Below, piece by piece: positions 40,582-51,408 of a DNA stretch of 64,000 nucleotides. The notes beneath the pieces were generated by a model, which saw only the letters and a list, made by a program, of their open reading frames with translations, ran no database searches and was not told the origin of the DNA. Where the stretch lies: contig CACMWI010000002.1 of assembly GCA_902617375.1 (NCBI GenBank), forward strand, positions 189,566 to 253,565, given 5' to 3'. This DNA is from an uncultured Alphaproteobacteria bacterium (GTDB taxonomy: Bacteria > Pseudomonadota > Alphaproteobacteria > Methylaequorales > Methylaequoraceae). The stretch's first letter is position 1, and each line of letters begins with the position of its first letter. Both the position numbers and the translations under genes were made by a program.

Positions 40582-41931
40582 ATGAAAGAAAATTGGTCAC
40601 CTCAATCTTGGAAGTTTAAAAAAGCTTTACATCAGCCCGTATACGATAATGTTACAAAGTTGAATAAAATAACAAAAAAGATGAAAAAACTTCCACCTTT
40701 GGTTTTTGCAGGTGAGGTAAGGGAACTGAAATGCGAATTAGCAAAATGCGCTGATGGAAAAGGTTTTCTGCTTCAAGCTGGCGATTGTGCAGAGAGTTTT
40801 GCTGAGTTTCATCCAAATTACATTAGAGATACATTTAGAGTAATTATGCAGATGGCGGTGATTTTATCATTTGCATCAGGGGTTCCAGTTGTAAAATTAG
40901 GCAGACTAGCTGGTCAATTTGCCAAACCAAGATCCTCTCCAATTGAAAAAAAAGGTGACTTGGAACTTCCAAGCTATTTGGGTGATATGATTAATTGCAT
41001 TGATTTTTCAAAAAAAGCACGTGAACCTGACCCCGAAAGAATGATTCAGGCCTACAATCAAGCTGCCTCAACTCAAAATCTATTGAGGGCGTTTGCTTAT
41101 GGTGGCTATGCCGATTTATCTACTATTCAGAGTTGGAATCTTGATTTTGTAAAAAAATCCAAACAGGGTTCAAATTTTAAAAACTTAGCAAATAGAATAT
41201 CAGAATGTTTAAACTTTATGAATGCCTGTGGTGTGAACAATCAAAATGTAAGACAACTCTCTGAAACAAACTTTTATATTTCTCACGAAGCTTTGCTTCT
41301 ACCATATGAGTCTGCATTTACAAGAATAGATAGTACAACTGGAGATTGGTATAATGTCGGTGCGCATATGTTATGGATTGGTGATAGAACAAGAGATTTA
41401 AATGGTGCACATGTCGAGTTCTGTTCGGGAATAAGTAACCCTATTGGAATTAAAGTTGGACCAACAACAAAACATAATGAGTTGGTAAAGGTTATTAATA
41501 GAATTAATCCAAAAAATGAAGAAGGAAAAATTATATTGATCGTTAGAATGGGAGCTGGAAATATTGAAAAACTATACCCACCAATTATAAAAGCAATAAA
41601 AAAAAATAAACTTAAAGTGGTTTGGTCATGCGATCCAATGCATGCCAATACAGAGAAGGCAAAAAGTGGATATAAAACGCGTATTTTTAAAAATATCTTA
41701 TCTGAAGTAAAATCATTCTTCAAAGTTCACAATAGCGAGAGTACGTACGCTGGTGGTATACACTTAGAGATGACAGGACAAAATGTCACCGAATGCATGG
41801 GCGGCATGCAGAGAATTTCTGATAAAGATCTAAGTAGTAGATATCATACGCATTGTGACCCAAGGCTAAATGCTTCCCAATCAATTGAATTGGCTTTTCT
41901 AATAGCTTCTCATTTAAAGAAAATCAAATAA
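40582..41931 (+). CDS. aroG: 3-deoxy-7-phosphoheptulonate synthase, class II
   Basis: First shikimate-pathway step: PEP plus erythrose-4-P to DAHP. The 449-residue class II (plant-like) enzyme has ENWSPQSWKFKKALHQPVY, LLQAGDCAESFAEFHPN with the metal-binding Cys, RDLNGAHVEFCSGISNPIG, VGPTTKHNELV, SCDPMHANTEKA and GIHLEMTGQNVTECMGG. These give all metal and PEP ligands. There is no extra N-terminal regulatory extension. nadE begins 16 bp later. Confidence 0.94.
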   Translation: MKENWSPQSWKFKKALHQPVYDNVTKLNKITKKMKKLPPLVFAGEVRELKCELAKCADGKGFLLQAGDCAESFAEFHPNYIRDTFRVIMQMAVILSFASGVPVVKLGRLAGQFAKPRSSPIEKKGDLELPSYLGDMINCIDFSKKAREPDPERMIQAYNQAASTQNLLRAFAYGGYADLSTIQSWNLDFVKKSKQGSNFKNLANRISECLNFMNACGVNNQNVRQLSETNFYISHEALLLPYESAFTRIDSTTGDWYNVGAHMLWIGDRTRDLNGAHVEFCSGISNPIGIKVGPTTKHNELVKVINRINPKNEEGKIILIVRMGAGNIEKLYPPIIKAIKKNKLKVVWSCDPMHANTEKAKSGYKTRIFKNILSEVKSFFKVHNSESTYAGGIHLEMTGQNVTECMGGMQRISDKDLSSRYHTHCDPRLNASQSIELAFLIASHLKKIK

Positions 41932-41947
41932 TAAAAGGAGATTTGTT

Positions 41948-43573
41948 ATAAAGATTTTTGTTTCTCAAAAAAATACAATAGTTGGTGATATCGAGGGTAA
42001 TTTTGAGATTTTAAAAAAGTCTTATAGTGAGGCAGTTTCACAAAACTGCGATCTATTTTTAACATCAGAATTATCTCTAACCGGCTATCCCCCTCAAGAC
42101 CTTTTATTACGAAAAGATTTCTTAAAGAAGGTGGAAATCTTCAAACAAAAAATTAAAAATCTTACTAAGAATAAAAAAACAATCTTTGCACTAAGTATTC
42201 CACTTTCGAAAATAAATGAAATTACAAATGCATTGCTTTTAGTTCAATCAGGAAAAATAATATATACAGTTCAAAAAAAGATCTTACCGAATTATGGAGT
42301 CTTTGACGAAAAAAGGTATTTTTCATCAACCAAAATAAAAACTGAATATTTCAATTACCGAAATAAAAAAATTGAATTTTTAATATGTGAAGACATGTGG
42401 ACCAAAGATTTTACAAAGAAAAAAAAAGAAAAGTTAGATCTTATTGTTGTTATCAATGCCTCTCCGTTTGAAATAGGGAAGTTTAAGTTGAGGCAAAGTC
42501 ATGCATCAAAAAGGGCAAAATATTTTAAATCCAGTTTAGTTTATGTCAATCTGGTTGGATCGCAAGATGACCTCATTTTTGATGGAGGTTCTTTTGTTAT
42601 GGATAAGTTTGGTAAAATTGTAATACAAGAAAAATTTTTTGAAGAGTCTGAAACTCATTTTATTTTAGATTCAAAAACTAAAAAAAAACAAATTAAGAAA
42701 ATTAATAAGTTTGAAAATTTATACAGAGCTTTAATGTTAGGTCTGAAAAATTATATGACTAATAACGGTTTTCGTTGTGCTCATCTTGGGTTATCAGGAG
42801 GAATAGATTCAGCATTAACTTTGGCTATTTTAGCAGATACAATTGATAGTGAGAATATTCATTCTTTCTATCTTCCTTCTAAATTCTCTAGTAACGATAG
42901 TAAAAAAGATGCAGAATCTCTATCCAAAAACGTTGGTATAAAAATTTCAGAAATTTCAATCGAAATTTTACGAAACACTGTTATAAAACATTTAAACCCT
43001 ATATTTAAAAAATTTAAGGAGGATGTTACTGAAGAAAATATTCAATCCAGATTAAGAGGCCTCATTCTAATGGCATTGTCTAATAAATTAGATTCTCTCC
43101 TTGTTACAACCGGAAATAAATCTGAACTTGCTGTTGGTTATTCAACTCTATACGGTGATATGTGTGGAGGTTATTCCTTGTTAAAAGATGTTTATAAAAC
43201 TGACGTATTTGAACTTTGTAGATGGAGAAATAAAAATACGTTGTCCTATTTTAAAGTAAAAAGAAACAATATAATTCCAGAAGAAATTTTAACAAAGGAA
43301 CCCTCAGCTGAACTTAAATATAATCAAAAAGATTCTGATTTATTACCGCCTTATGAAATTTTAGATAAAATTCTGTCATATTTGATTGATGAGAATCGCG
43401 ATGTTAAATTTATTATTAAAAAAGGGTTTATCAAAGATGATGTAATGAAAATATGGAAAATGATTAAAAATTCTGAATTCAAAAGATATCAATCTGCTAT
43501 CGGTCCAAAAGTATCTAAAATGTCATTATCACTGGATAGAAGATTTCCAATTACCAATAAATTTGATCTATAA
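41948..43573 (+). CDS. nadE: Glutamine-dependent NAD+ synthase, apparent ATA start
   Basis: Final step of NAD synthesis. The first ATG/GTG-type codon in frame is GTG 42131, but 61 upstream codons are open and encode the start of the nitrilase-like amidase domain: IVGDIEGNFEILKKS and LFLTSELSLTGYPPQDLLL, which contains the catalytic Glu (residue 41). A Shine-Dalgarno AAAAGGAG ends 7 nt before an ATA at 41948, making ATA the likely start. The Lys (KKILPNYGVFDEKRYF) and Cys (FLICEDMW) complete the triad. The C-terminal synthetase has LGLSGGIDSALTLAI and TGNKSELAVGYSTLYGD. Length would be 541. gltX overlaps by 1 bp. Confidence 0.88.
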   Translation: MKIFVSQKNTIVGDIEGNFEILKKSYSEAVSQNCDLFLTSELSLTGYPPQDLLLRKDFLKKVEIFKQKIKNLTKNKKTIFALSIPLSKINEITNALLLVQSGKIIYTVQKKILPNYGVFDEKRYFSSTKIKTEYFNYRNKKIEFLICEDMWTKDFTKKKKEKLDLIVVINASPFEIGKFKLRQSHASKRAKYFKSSLVYVNLVGSQDDLIFDGGSFVMDKFGKIVIQEKFFEESETHFILDSKTKKKQIKKINKFENLYRALMLGLKNYMTNNGFRCAHLGLSGGIDSALTLAILADTIDSENIHSFYLPSKFSSNDSKKDAESLSKNVGIKISEISIEILRNTVIKHLNPIFKKFKEDVTEENIQSRLRGLILMALSNKLDSLLVTTGNKSELAVGYSTLYGDMCGGYSLLKDVYKTDVFELCRWRNKNTLSYFKVKRNNIIPEEILTKEPSAELKYNQKDSDLLPPYEILDKILSYLIDENRDVKFIIKKGFIKDDVMKIWKMIKNSEFKRYQSAIGPKVSKMSLSLDRRFPITNKFDL

Positions 43574-44907
43574 TGTTGAGATTTGCTCCAAGTCCAACTG
43601 GTTTTTTACACATGGGTAACATTAGGGTTGCATTAGTTAACTATTTGTATGCAAAAAAAAATAATTTAACCTTCTTTCTTCGAATCGATGATACTGATCA
43701 AGAGAGGTCAAAAACTGAATTCATAGAATCAATAATTGAAGATCTCGAATGGTTGGGGATTCATTATAAAAAAGTAATAAAACAGTCAGAGAGAATTTCT
43801 AAATATAAAGAAATTTTTGATTTCTTGAAAAGTAAAAATTTTATTTATCCTTGTTTCGAATCAGCAGATGAACTTTCTTTAAAAAGGAAGATTCTTTTAA
43901 AACAGGGGAAACCGCCAATCTACGACAGAACATCTCTAAAACTAAAAAAAAGTGAAATACACTCATTAATCCAATCTGGTAAAAGGCCTCACTGGAGACT
44001 AAAGTTAGATGATGAAAGTATTGAATGGTCTGATATGATTCACGGAAAAATTGTTTTTTCAAACTTGTCAGTTTCTGATCCAGTTGTATTTCGATCAGAT
44101 GAAATGCCTTTATTTACTATTACATCAGTAGTTGACGATGCTGACACTGAAGTTTCACATATTTTTAGAGGAGACGATCATATTACAAATACAGCGGCTC
44201 AAATAAAGTTATTTAAACTCATTGATGCCAAAATACCTGAATTTGGGCATTTCCCACTTATTAAATCTATTTCTGGACAGGGTTTATCAAAAAGATCAGA
44301 CGATTTTTCAGTTCGGCAATTTAGAAAACAAAAAGTTTCACAAATAGTTTTAATTAATTATCTTCAAAAAATAGGAACAAACCAATCATTTGAAAAGATA
44401 GATGATATGAAAACCTTATATAAAAATTTTAATATTAATAATTTTTCTAAAAATTCAGTTTTCTTTGATCCAAATGATATCGAGAGAATAAATTCAAAAT
44501 ATTTAAAAAACTTAGATATTGAAACTGTAAACGAAACTTTTAACTTAGATTTTGAAAATAAATTTTGGTTAATTATTCGATCTAATATTGATTCAATTGA
44601 AGAAGCTAAAGAATGGTTTGATTTGGTAAAAAATGATTTCTTGATTGAGAATAAAATAATTTTAAAAAAACATTTGAAATCCACAATACTTAAATTTATT
44701 CCCGAAAAATTAGACAGGGATTTCTGGTCTGTGTGGACTAATAAGATTTTAGAAAATTTTGAGATTAAACCAAAAGTCCTTTATATTACTCTAAGACAGA
44801 TTTTAACTGGAAAAAAATATGGACCAAGTATGAATGACTTACTGACATTAATAAGAAAAGATGAGATTATAAAAAGGGTGGAATCAAATTGTGAAGAAGA
44901 AGATTAA
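43573..44907 (+). CDS. gltX: Glutamate--tRNA ligase
   Basis: Class I synthetase of 444 residues starting at the TAATG overlap with nadE. FAPSPTGFLHMGNIRVALVN contains the HIGH motif (HMGN), FLRIDDTDQERS follows, IFRGDDHITNTAAQI is the middle conserved block and QGLSKRSDDFSVRQF the KMSKS equivalent. The anticodon domain is shorter than in E. coli. Alphaproteobacteria often carry two GltX copies, and this one could be the discriminating or the tRNA-Gln-charging form; no gatCAB is visible here. Confidence 0.94.
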   Translation: MLRFAPSPTGFLHMGNIRVALVNYLYAKKNNLTFFLRIDDTDQERSKTEFIESIIEDLEWLGIHYKKVIKQSERISKYKEIFDFLKSKNFIYPCFESADELSLKRKILLKQGKPPIYDRTSLKLKKSEIHSLIQSGKRPHWRLKLDDESIEWSDMIHGKIVFSNLSVSDPVVFRSDEMPLFTITSVVDDADTEVSHIFRGDDHITNTAAQIKLFKLIDAKIPEFGHFPLIKSISGQGLSKRSDDFSVRQFRKQKVSQIVLINYLQKIGTNQSFEKIDDMKTLYKNFNINNFSKNSVFFDPNDIERINSKYLKNLDIETVNETFNLDFENKFWLIIRSNIDSIEEAKEWFDLVKNDFLIENKIILKKHLKSTILKFIPEKLDRDFWSVWTNKILENFEIKPKVLYITLRQILTGKKYGPSMNDLLTLIRKDEIIKRVESNCEEED

Positions 44908-46465
44908 GTTATACGACAGCACACTAAGAGATGGTGCTCAAACGAAAGGGGTGAACTTTAGTTTAAACGATAAATTAAAAATAATATCATTATTGGATGA
45001 AATTGGTATTGATTATATTGAGGGTGGGTGGCCAGGAGCTAATCCTACAGATAATGTATTTTTCCAAAAACTTCCAAAATTAAGTAACTCTAAAGCCGTT
45101 GCTTTCGGTATGATGAGAAAATCTGGAAAAAGTTCTCAAAATGACCCAGGACTTAATGCAGTTCTTAATTCTGGTGTTTCAACAGTTTGTTTAGTAGGAA
45201 AATCATGGGATTTTCATGTAAAGAATGCTTTGAAAATCCCTTTAAATAAGAATTTGGATATGATTAGCGATACTATTGTATTTGCATCTAAAAGACTTGA
45301 TGAAGTCTTGTTTGATGCTGAACATTTTTTCGATGGTTACAAAAATAATAAAGAATACTCATTAAACTCCATTAAAAGAGCCTATGATGCTGGTGCTAAT
45401 TGGATAATTCTATGTGATACAAATGGTGGAACATTACCACATGAGTTAGAAAATATTTTTAATGAGGTGAAAAAAGTAGTTCCAGAAAGTATGATTGGTG
45501 TTCATTTTCATAATGATACAGACAACGCAACGTACAATTCACTAGAATCTATCAGGCACGGAATTACTCAAGTTCAGGGTACTTTTAACGGTCTCGGCGA
45601 AAGATGTGGAAATGCTAACCTCATTAATGTTGCTGCTAATGCAATATTAAAAATGGGTTTCGAATGTAGTTTAAAAAAAAAAATACATAATTTAACATTT
45701 GCAAGTAGATTTATTGATGAAACTTTAAATAGAGAGTCTCAAAGAAACCTGCCTTTTGTTGGTTCAGCTGCATTTGCACATAAAGGTGGCCTTCACATTG
45801 CTGCAGTTGAGAAAGATCCAAGATGTTATGAACACATTGACCCAAAACAAATTGGGAATGAAAGAGTTTTGGTAGTTTCTAATCAGTCTGGAAAAAGTAA
45901 CATAATAAACAAACTAAAAAAATTAAAAATTAATGTACAAAATAAAGAAAAAAAAGTTATTAAATTTCTAGAAAAAATTAAAGAACAAGAATTTGTAGGT
46001 TATGCGTATGACGGAGCTGAAGCAAGCTTTGAACTTTTAGCAAAAAGAGCGTTTCAGAGATTTAAAGAGTTTTATAATCTTGAAAATTTTAAAGTGTCTG
46101 ATGAAAAGAGAAAAAATATTAAAAATGAGTTCGTACCGTTCTCTGAAGCAAGAGTAAAGATTTTTGTTGGAAAGAAAAGCTTTTACAGCGCAGCTGAGGG
46201 TAATGGACCTATTCATGCTCTGGATATGGCTCTAAGGAATGCTTTAATAAAGTTTTATCCCAGAATCAAAAAATTAAATTTAGTTGATTACAAAGTTAGA
46301 ATATTAACACCCCAAGACGGTACGAAAGCTCTTGTAAGAGTAAGAATTGAGTCTAAAAATGACCAATTGAAATGGTCAACAATTGGAGTTTCCCATAATG
46401 TTATTGATGCCTCATACATTGCCCTAAATGATAGCATTACATATCATCTTCTAAAATCTAAGTGA
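44891..46465 (+). CDS. cimA: Citramalate synthase
   Basis: Condenses pyruvate and acetyl-CoA to (R)-citramalate, opening a threonine-independent route to isoleucine. The 524 residues start at a GTG (44891) inside the end of gltX. The HMGL-like barrel has LYDSTLRDGAQTKGVNFS, the VHFHNDTDNATYNSL metal HxH, GTFNGLGERCGNANL and SAAFAHKGGLHIAAV. The C-terminal LeuA-type allosteric domain follows (SEARVKIFVGKKSFYSAAEG, NGPIHALDMALRNAL). The DGAQTKGV wording separates CimA from isopropylmalate synthase. Confidence 0.92.
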   Translation: MKKKIKLYDSTLRDGAQTKGVNFSLNDKLKIISLLDEIGIDYIEGGWPGANPTDNVFFQKLPKLSNSKAVAFGMMRKSGKSSQNDPGLNAVLNSGVSTVCLVGKSWDFHVKNALKIPLNKNLDMISDTIVFASKRLDEVLFDAEHFFDGYKNNKEYSLNSIKRAYDAGANWIILCDTNGGTLPHELENIFNEVKKVVPESMIGVHFHNDTDNATYNSLESIRHGITQVQGTFNGLGERCGNANLINVAANAILKMGFECSLKKKIHNLTFASRFIDETLNRESQRNLPFVGSAAFAHKGGLHIAAVEKDPRCYEHIDPKQIGNERVLVVSNQSGKSNIINKLKKLKINVQNKEKKVIKFLEKIKEQEFVGYAYDGAEASFELLAKRAFQRFKEFYNLENFKVSDEKRKNIKNEFVPFSEARVKIFVGKKSFYSAAEGNGPIHALDMALRNALIKFYPRIKKLNLVDYKVRILTPQDGTKALVRVRIESKNDQLKWSTIGVSHNVIDASYIALNDSITYHLLKSK

Positions 46466-46467
46466 TC

Positions 46468-47196
46468 ATGAAAAAATCAAGTATGCCTGAGATAGTTCTG
46501 GTAAATACACAAATACCAGAAAATTTAGGGGCAACTGCCAGAGCTATGTTAAACTTTAATCTCAAAAACCTTCGAGTTGTATCTCCTCTTTTTGAACTTT
46601 CGAATGAAAAGATTATTCCACTTTCAGCCGGTGCTGATTCGGTTATAAAAAATATAAAAAAATTCGGCGTTTTCGAAGATTCTGTTAAAGACCTTAATAT
46701 TCTCATAGCTACAACCAACAGATTAAGATCAGTTAAAAAAAAGCAGATAACTTTTCCAAAATTAAATAAAATTATCTCAAATTCTAAAAATAAAGTAGGA
46801 ATTATTTTTGGCCCTGAAAAAAGTGGACTTGAGAATGAGCATTTATCAATTTGTGATTATTTTTTAAAGATAAATTCAAACCCAAAATTTTCTTCATTAA
46901 ATCTTTCCCATGCGGTTTCAATAGTAGCATACGAAATATGGAGAGGAAATTTTCCTAAAAGAATTTTGATTTCGAATGTTAAAAAAAAAAGTGACCTCCA
47001 AGCAACCAAAGGTGAGCTTTCCAATTTCCTATTAATTTTACAAAAACATCTTGAGACAAACGGTTTTTTTTCTGTATTGGAAAGAAAAAAAATATTGGTT
47101 CAAAAAATTCGCAACATTTTTACTAAACTCGAATTAACATCGCGAGATATTTCAACGCTTCTAGGAATTATTAAAAATTTAAGAAAAAACAAGTAA
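46468..47196 (+). CDS. trmJ: TrmJ-type tRNA/rRNA 2'-O-methyltransferase
   Basis: SPOUT methyltransferase of 242 residues. The trefoil-knot motifs appear as VLVNTQIPENLGATARAMLNF, GIIFGPEKSGLENEHLSICD and FSSLNLSHAVSIVAYEIW. TrmJ methylates the ribose of position 32 in several tRNAs. A GTG two codons upstream (46462) overlaps the cimA stop as GTGA and is an alternative start. It lies 42 bp ahead of rpsD, a common alphaproteobacterial order. Confidence 0.9.
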   Translation: MKKSSMPEIVLVNTQIPENLGATARAMLNFNLKNLRVVSPLFELSNEKIIPLSAGADSVIKNIKKFGVFEDSVKDLNILIATTNRLRSVKKKQITFPKLNKIISNSKNKVGIIFGPEKSGLENEHLSICDYFLKINSNPKFSSLNLSHAVSIVAYEIWRGNFPKRILISNVKKKSDLQATKGELSNFLLILQKHLETNGFFSVLERKKILVQKIRNIFTKLELTSRDISTLLGIIKNLRKNK

Positions 47197-47238
47197 AAGT
47201 AATTTGACATAAAAAAAATTAAAAGTATATTTCACCTG

Positions 47239-47856
47239 ATGACTAGAATTTTAAAATCAAAATATAAAATTGATAGACGACTCAGATGTAACTTATGGGG
47301 AAGACCTAAAAGCCCATTTAATAGAAGAGATTATCCACCCGGCCTGAATGGACAAAATAGAAAAAAGAAGCCTTCTGATTTCGGAATACAACTTATGGCT
47401 AAACAAAAACTTAAATGTCATTACGGATATATTACTGAAAAACAATTCAGAAATTTATTCTTTAAGGCCTCCAAAATTAAGGGTAATACAAGTGAAAATC
47501 TTATAGAATTGTTAGAGCGAAGACTTGATGCTACAGTCTACAGAATGAAATTCTCAACTACTATTTTTGCTGCCCGACAATTTGTAAGTCACGGCCATAT
47601 TTTAGTAAATGGAAAAAAAGTAACTATTTCATCATATTCTTTAAAAGACGGAGATATTGTTGAAGTTAAAGAAAAAAGTCGAGAAATCCCAGTTTTATTA
47701 GAAGCTATTAGCTCCACGGAAAGAGAGACTCCCCAATACTTATCGGTTGATTACGACAAGCTTAAAGGTACCTTCGTAAAGGGTCCTAAACTTGATGAAG
47801 TACCTTATCCAGTTGTAATGGAGCCAAACTTAGTTATTGAATATTATTCAAGATAG
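47239..47856 (+). CDS. rpsD: 30S ribosomal protein S4
   Basis: 205-residue primary 16S rRNA-binding protein. [20 protein letters not shown], the S4 domain [40 protein letters not shown] and the C-terminal [20 protein letters not shown] are diagnostic. The N-terminal zinc-type cysteines are not present as CxxC, as usual for the C-minus form. Its own promoter, if any, would be in the 42 bp gap before it. Confidence 0.97.
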   Translation: MTRILKSKYKIDRRLRCNLWGRPKSPFNRRDYPPGLNGQNRKKKPSDFGIQLMAKQKLKCHYGYITEKQFRNLFFKASKIKGNTSENLIELLERRLDATVYRMKFSTTIFAARQFVSHGHILVNGKKVTISSYSLKDGDIVEVKEKSREIPVLLEAISSTERETPQYLSVDYDKLKGTFVKGPKLDEVPYPVVMEPNLVIEYYSR

Positions 47857-47907
47857 CTTGTAGAAAATTCTCTTTAAAAATCTAAAATTAAGATTAGGAT
47901 TACTTTA

Positions 47908-48663
47908 ATGAATTTAAGTGCTCTAATAATCGCTCGTAACGAAGAAAAAAAAATTGAACTTACACTTAAATCCTTGAGTTTTGTAGATGAAATTGTTGTT
48001 ATATTAGACAGATCAATTGATGATACAAAGAAAATAGCCTCAAAATATACAAAAAAAATTTATGAAGGTTCATGGAAATCTGAAGGAAAAAGGAGAAATT
48101 ACGGTATTTCTAAATGCAGTTCACAATGGATTTTGGAGATCGATGCAGATGAATTAGTAACCAAGTCGTTAGAAAAAGAAATAATTCAAAAATTGAAATT
48201 TAAAAATTTTGATTTTTATTATGTTTCTTTGACTAACTTTATTGGTAATAAAAAGGTAACAAAAGGTTGGATGGCTTGTCTTGCTCCTGATGGAAAGTTT
48301 TGTTTATTCAGGAAAGGAACAAAAGTTTGGATTGATGCAAGTGTTCATCCACAATATCAAATTAAAGGAAAAAAAGGAAAGCCTTTTGCAAACTCATTGA
48401 ATCATTATTTATCAAAGGACATTTCAGAATTATTATCAAAGTTTAACAGAAATACCACTTTGTACGCCGAAGATTTAAGAAAAGAGGGCAAAAGCCTACA
48501 TAAGTTGATTTCGGTTAGAAAGATCTTTTCAAGGTTTATTAAATCTTTTATTACAAGAAGAGGGTTTCAGTTTGGTGGGTTAGGTGTTTTAATTGGTATC
48601 CTATGTGCTATTTATCCATACGTTTCTGCAATCAAATGCAGAGAAGATAGGATTAAGTTTTAA
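47908..48663 (+). CDS. Glycosyltransferase family 2, WaaE/KdtX-like
   Basis: 251 residues, clear paralogue of the protein at 5892: [52 protein letters not shown] and LEIDADELV with the DxD motif, plus the same C-terminal hydrophobic segment ([18 protein letters not shown]). It likely adds a hexose to the LPS core. Unlike its paralogue it stands outside the glycan cluster, between rpsD and the convergent grxD, overlapping grxD's end by 11 bp. Confidence 0.88.
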   Translation: MNLSALIIARNEEKKIELTLKSLSFVDEIVVILDRSIDDTKKIASKYTKKIYEGSWKSEGKRRNYGISKCSSQWILEIDADELVTKSLEKEIIQKLKFKNFDFYYVSLTNFIGNKKVTKGWMACLAPDGKFCLFRKGTKVWIDASVHPQYQIKGKKGKPFANSLNHYLSKDISELLSKFNRNTTLYAEDLRKEGKSLHKLISVRKIFSRFIKSFITRRGFQFGGLGVLIGILCAIYPYVSAIKCREDRIKF

Positions 48664-48988
48664 TTTTGAAATTGATATTTTTTTCTTTTAGAAAGTCCTC
48701 AATTTCACCATTTTCAAGCATTTCCTTTAAAATATCACAACCCCCAATAAATTCTTTTTTAATGTAAATCTGAGGAATAGTTGGCCATTCTGAATAAACT
48801 TTTATTCCTTCCCTAAGTTCTATATCATCCAAAACATTGTAACTTTGATAATTTATCCCGAGGTAATTTAATATTCCAACTACGTTTGCAGAGAAACCAC
48901 ACTGGGGAAAATCTGGAGTTCCTTTCATGAATAAAACTACGTCATTATTTTCGATCATAGTATCAATTTTTTTATCAATATTTGTCAT
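48653..48988 (-). CDS. grxD: Monothiol glutaredoxin (Grx4/GrxD type)
   Basis: 111 residues with the CGFS active site: [19 protein letters not shown] near residue 25, [18 protein letters not shown] with cis-Pro and GSH-binding residues, and a C-terminal [14 protein letters not shown]. Monothiol CGFS glutaredoxins carry [2Fe-2S] clusters bound with GSH and pair with BolA proteins. The bolA gene is directly upstream (12 bp), as in many alphaproteobacteria. Confidence 0.95.
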   Translation of the reverse strand: MTNIDKKIDTMIENNDVVLFMKGTPDFPQCGFSANVVGILNYLGINYQSYNVLDDIELREGIKVYSEWPTIPQIYIKKEFIGGCDILKEMLENGEIEDFLKEKNINFKIKT

Positions 48989-49000
48989 AAATTTTCCTAT

Positions 49001-49231
49001 TTAACTTTCTGAGGTAGTAAGCATTAGTGCATGGAGTGTTGTACCCATGTGTGAACCTATTGCTTCATAAACCATTTTGTGTTGTTTAAGTTTTGATAAA
49101 CCTTTGAATTTCTGAGAAATAATTTTAGCGTGATAATGATTGTTGTCACCTTTAATATCATTAACTTCAATGATAGCATCTGGTATTTTTTTTTTTATGA
49201 GTTTAGTTATTTCTTGAGCGCTTAAAGTCAT
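49001..49231 (-). CDS. bolA: BolA family protein
   Basis: 76-residue class II KH-like protein: [39 protein letters not shown] and [20 protein letters not shown] with LHALML. The conserved His is present for shared cluster coordination with the CGFS glutaredoxin. It is of the IbaG/BolA short type. The start overlaps the purL stop by 4 bp, so the bolA-grxD pair is the tail of the purine transcript. Confidence 0.93.
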   Translation of the reverse strand: MTLSAQEITKLIKKKIPDAIIEVNDIKGDNNHYHAKIISQKFKGLSKLKQHKMVYEAIGSHMGTTLHALMLTTSES

Positions 49232-51408
49232 TTTTCAATAAAGTTTTCAAACCATATGTTATTATATTTTATAAGCTTTTTTACTGAAATTTCAAATTTT
49301 TTTATAATACAAAATTTATCACCACCAACTGTGGCAATTTCTTGAAGCTTTATGTTCTCTTTTTTCGCTACTTTTTTAATAATATCTTCATTGTTAACTA
49401 TGAGTAAATATCTTGATTGATCTTCACCGAATAACCAATTTTTTGAATTTTTTACATTTAAGGGAATTTTTATATTTAAACCTTTTTCATTTCTGATCGC
49501 AAGTTCTGCAAGTGCCACAATAATTCCACCCTCTGAAATATCATGACAACCAGTAACTATAGAGTTGTGCTTTTTCATAAAATTTCTAACAAAAGTACCA
49601 TTTTTTATTTCTTCTTTCAGATCAAGGGGAGGGGGAGAGCCATAATTTTTGTTGCAAATTCTGTTAAATTCGGAAAGTTCAAGGTGACCATGAGAATTTC
49701 CCACAATAAAAATCTTGTCTCCATCATTCATTCTTAAACCTTTTGATTGAGAAATATTTTTAATGACTCCAACACCACCTATAACTGGAGTTGGAAATAT
49801 TGACTTGTTTTTAGTTTCATTGTAAAGAGACACATTTCCTGAAACAACCGGATAATTTAATGCTTCGCAAGCAGTTTTTATTCCTTTTATAGCTTCTTTA
49901 ATTTGATACATAATTTCCTTCTTCTCTGGATTTCCAAAATTTAAATTATCGGTTATTGCAATTGGTTCAGCACCTGATGCAATAAGATTTCTCCATGACT
50001 CTGCAACTCCTATTTCGGCTCCTAACTTTGGGTCAGAATTGCAGTAAATGGGATTGCAATCGCATGTTACAGCAATTGCTTTAGTAGAGTTATGGACTCT
50101 GATCACTGCTGAATCACTTTGTTCAGACGAAAAATATGTATCACACATTACAGACCTATCATATTGATGATAGATCCACTTCTTTGATGAATGGTTTGGA
50201 CTTGATATTATTTTTATTAAAGCAGATTTGATTGAAAAATTTTTATGATTCTCTTTTTTAAATTTGATAAAAGGTTTTTCAGAAGGCCGATCATATTCAG
50301 GCGAAGAATCTGCCAAGGGCTTAATAGGTAAATTTCCAACTAAACTATTATTAAAAAAGATTTCCATATTTCCAGTTTTTGTAATAACTCCAATCTCCGC
50401 TGCTTCTAATCCCCATTTTTTAAAAACCCTTAAAGTACTTTTTATTTTGGACGGTTTAATTACCATTAGCATTCTCTCTTGGGTTTCAGACAGCATCATT
50501 TCATAAGGTGTCATTTTATCTTCTCTACACGGCACCTTATCTAAAAATAATTTCACTCCACATGAACCTTTCGAAGCCATTTCAAATGACGAAGACGTCA
50601 AACCTGCGGCTCCCATATCTTGAATTGCTATTATTGCATCTTCTTTCATTAACTCCTGACAGGATTCTAATAGTAGTTTTTCCATAAATGGGTCTCCAAC
50701 TTGGACTTGTGGTCTGCTATCTTGTGAATGATCATCGAACTCCGCTGATGCCATTGTTGCACCATGTATTCCATCTCTTCCAGTCTTTGCACCTACGTAA
50801 ATGATTGGATTCCCAGACCCTTTTGCAATGGAATAAAATATTTTATTTTTTTTAACCAATCCAATACACATTGCATTTACTAAAATATTGTTATTGTAAG
50901 ACTCATGAAAGTTACATTCTCCTCCTACAGTTGGAATTCCAACGCAATTCCCATAATCTCCGATACCTTTTACTACACCTGACAATAGTTGTTTTGTTTT
51001 GGGATGTTTTGGTGAGCCAAATCTTAGAGAATTTAGGTTTGCAATTGGTCTTGCTCCCATTGTAAAAACATCTCTCATAATACCACCAACACCGGTAGCT
51101 GCCCCTTGGTATGGCTCAATAAAAGAAGGATGATTATGACTTTCCATCTTAAATACTATTGCTTCATTATCACCAATGTCAATTATTCCAGCATTTTCTC
51201 CAGGACCACAAATTACTTTTTCGCCTGACGTGGGCAAAGTTTTTAGCCACTTTTTTGTAGACTTATAAGAACAATGCTCACTCCACATCACTGAGAAAAT
51301 ACCTAACTCAAGAAGATTAGGCTCTCTTTGGAGAATTTCTTTTATTAATTTAAATTCATCTTCAGATATTCCATGTTCTGAAACTATACGTTTGTTAATT
51401 TTTATCAT
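49228..51408 (-). CDS. purL: Phosphoribosylformylglycinamidine synthase subunit PurL
   Basis: Large ATP-dependent subunit of the three-part FGAM synthase (PurS-PurQ-PurL). The 726 residues are typical for the small PurL form. [72 protein letters not shown] and the second-half [12 protein letters not shown] and [16 protein letters not shown] give both AIRS-like halves. The start overlaps the purQ stop by 4 bp, so the subunits are made together. Confidence 0.96.
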   Translation of the reverse strand: MIKINKRIVSEHGISEDEFKLIKEILQREPNLLELGIFSVMWSEHCSYKSTKKWLKTLPTSGEKVICGPGENAGIIDIGDNEAIVFKMESHNHPSFIEPYQGAATGVGGIMRDVFTMGARPIANLNSLRFGSPKHPKTKQLLSGVVKGIGDYGNCVGIPTVGGECNFHESYNNNILVNAMCIGLVKKNKIFYSIAKGSGNPIIYVGAKTGRDGIHGATMASAEFDDHSQDSRPQVQVGDPFMEKLLLESCQELMKEDAIIAIQDMGAAGLTSSSFEMASKGSCGVKLFLDKVPCREDKMTPYEMMLSETQERMLMVIKPSKIKSTLRVFKKWGLEAAEIGVITKTGNMEIFFNNSLVGNLPIKPLADSSPEYDRPSEKPFIKFKKENHKNFSIKSALIKIISSPNHSSKKWIYHQYDRSVMCDTYFSSEQSDSAVIRVHNSTKAIAVTCDCNPIYCNSDPKLGAEIGVAESWRNLIASGAEPIAITDNLNFGNPEKKEIMYQIKEAIKGIKTACEALNYPVVSGNVSLYNETKNKSIFPTPVIGGVGVIKNISQSKGLRMNDGDKIFIVGNSHGHLELSEFNRICNKNYGSPPPLDLKEEIKNGTFVRNFMKKHNSIVTGCHDISEGGIIVALAELAIRNEKGLNIKIPLNVKNSKNWLFGEDQSRYLLIVNNEDIIKKVAKKENIKLQEIATVGGDKFCIIKKFEISVKKLIKYNNIWFENFIEK

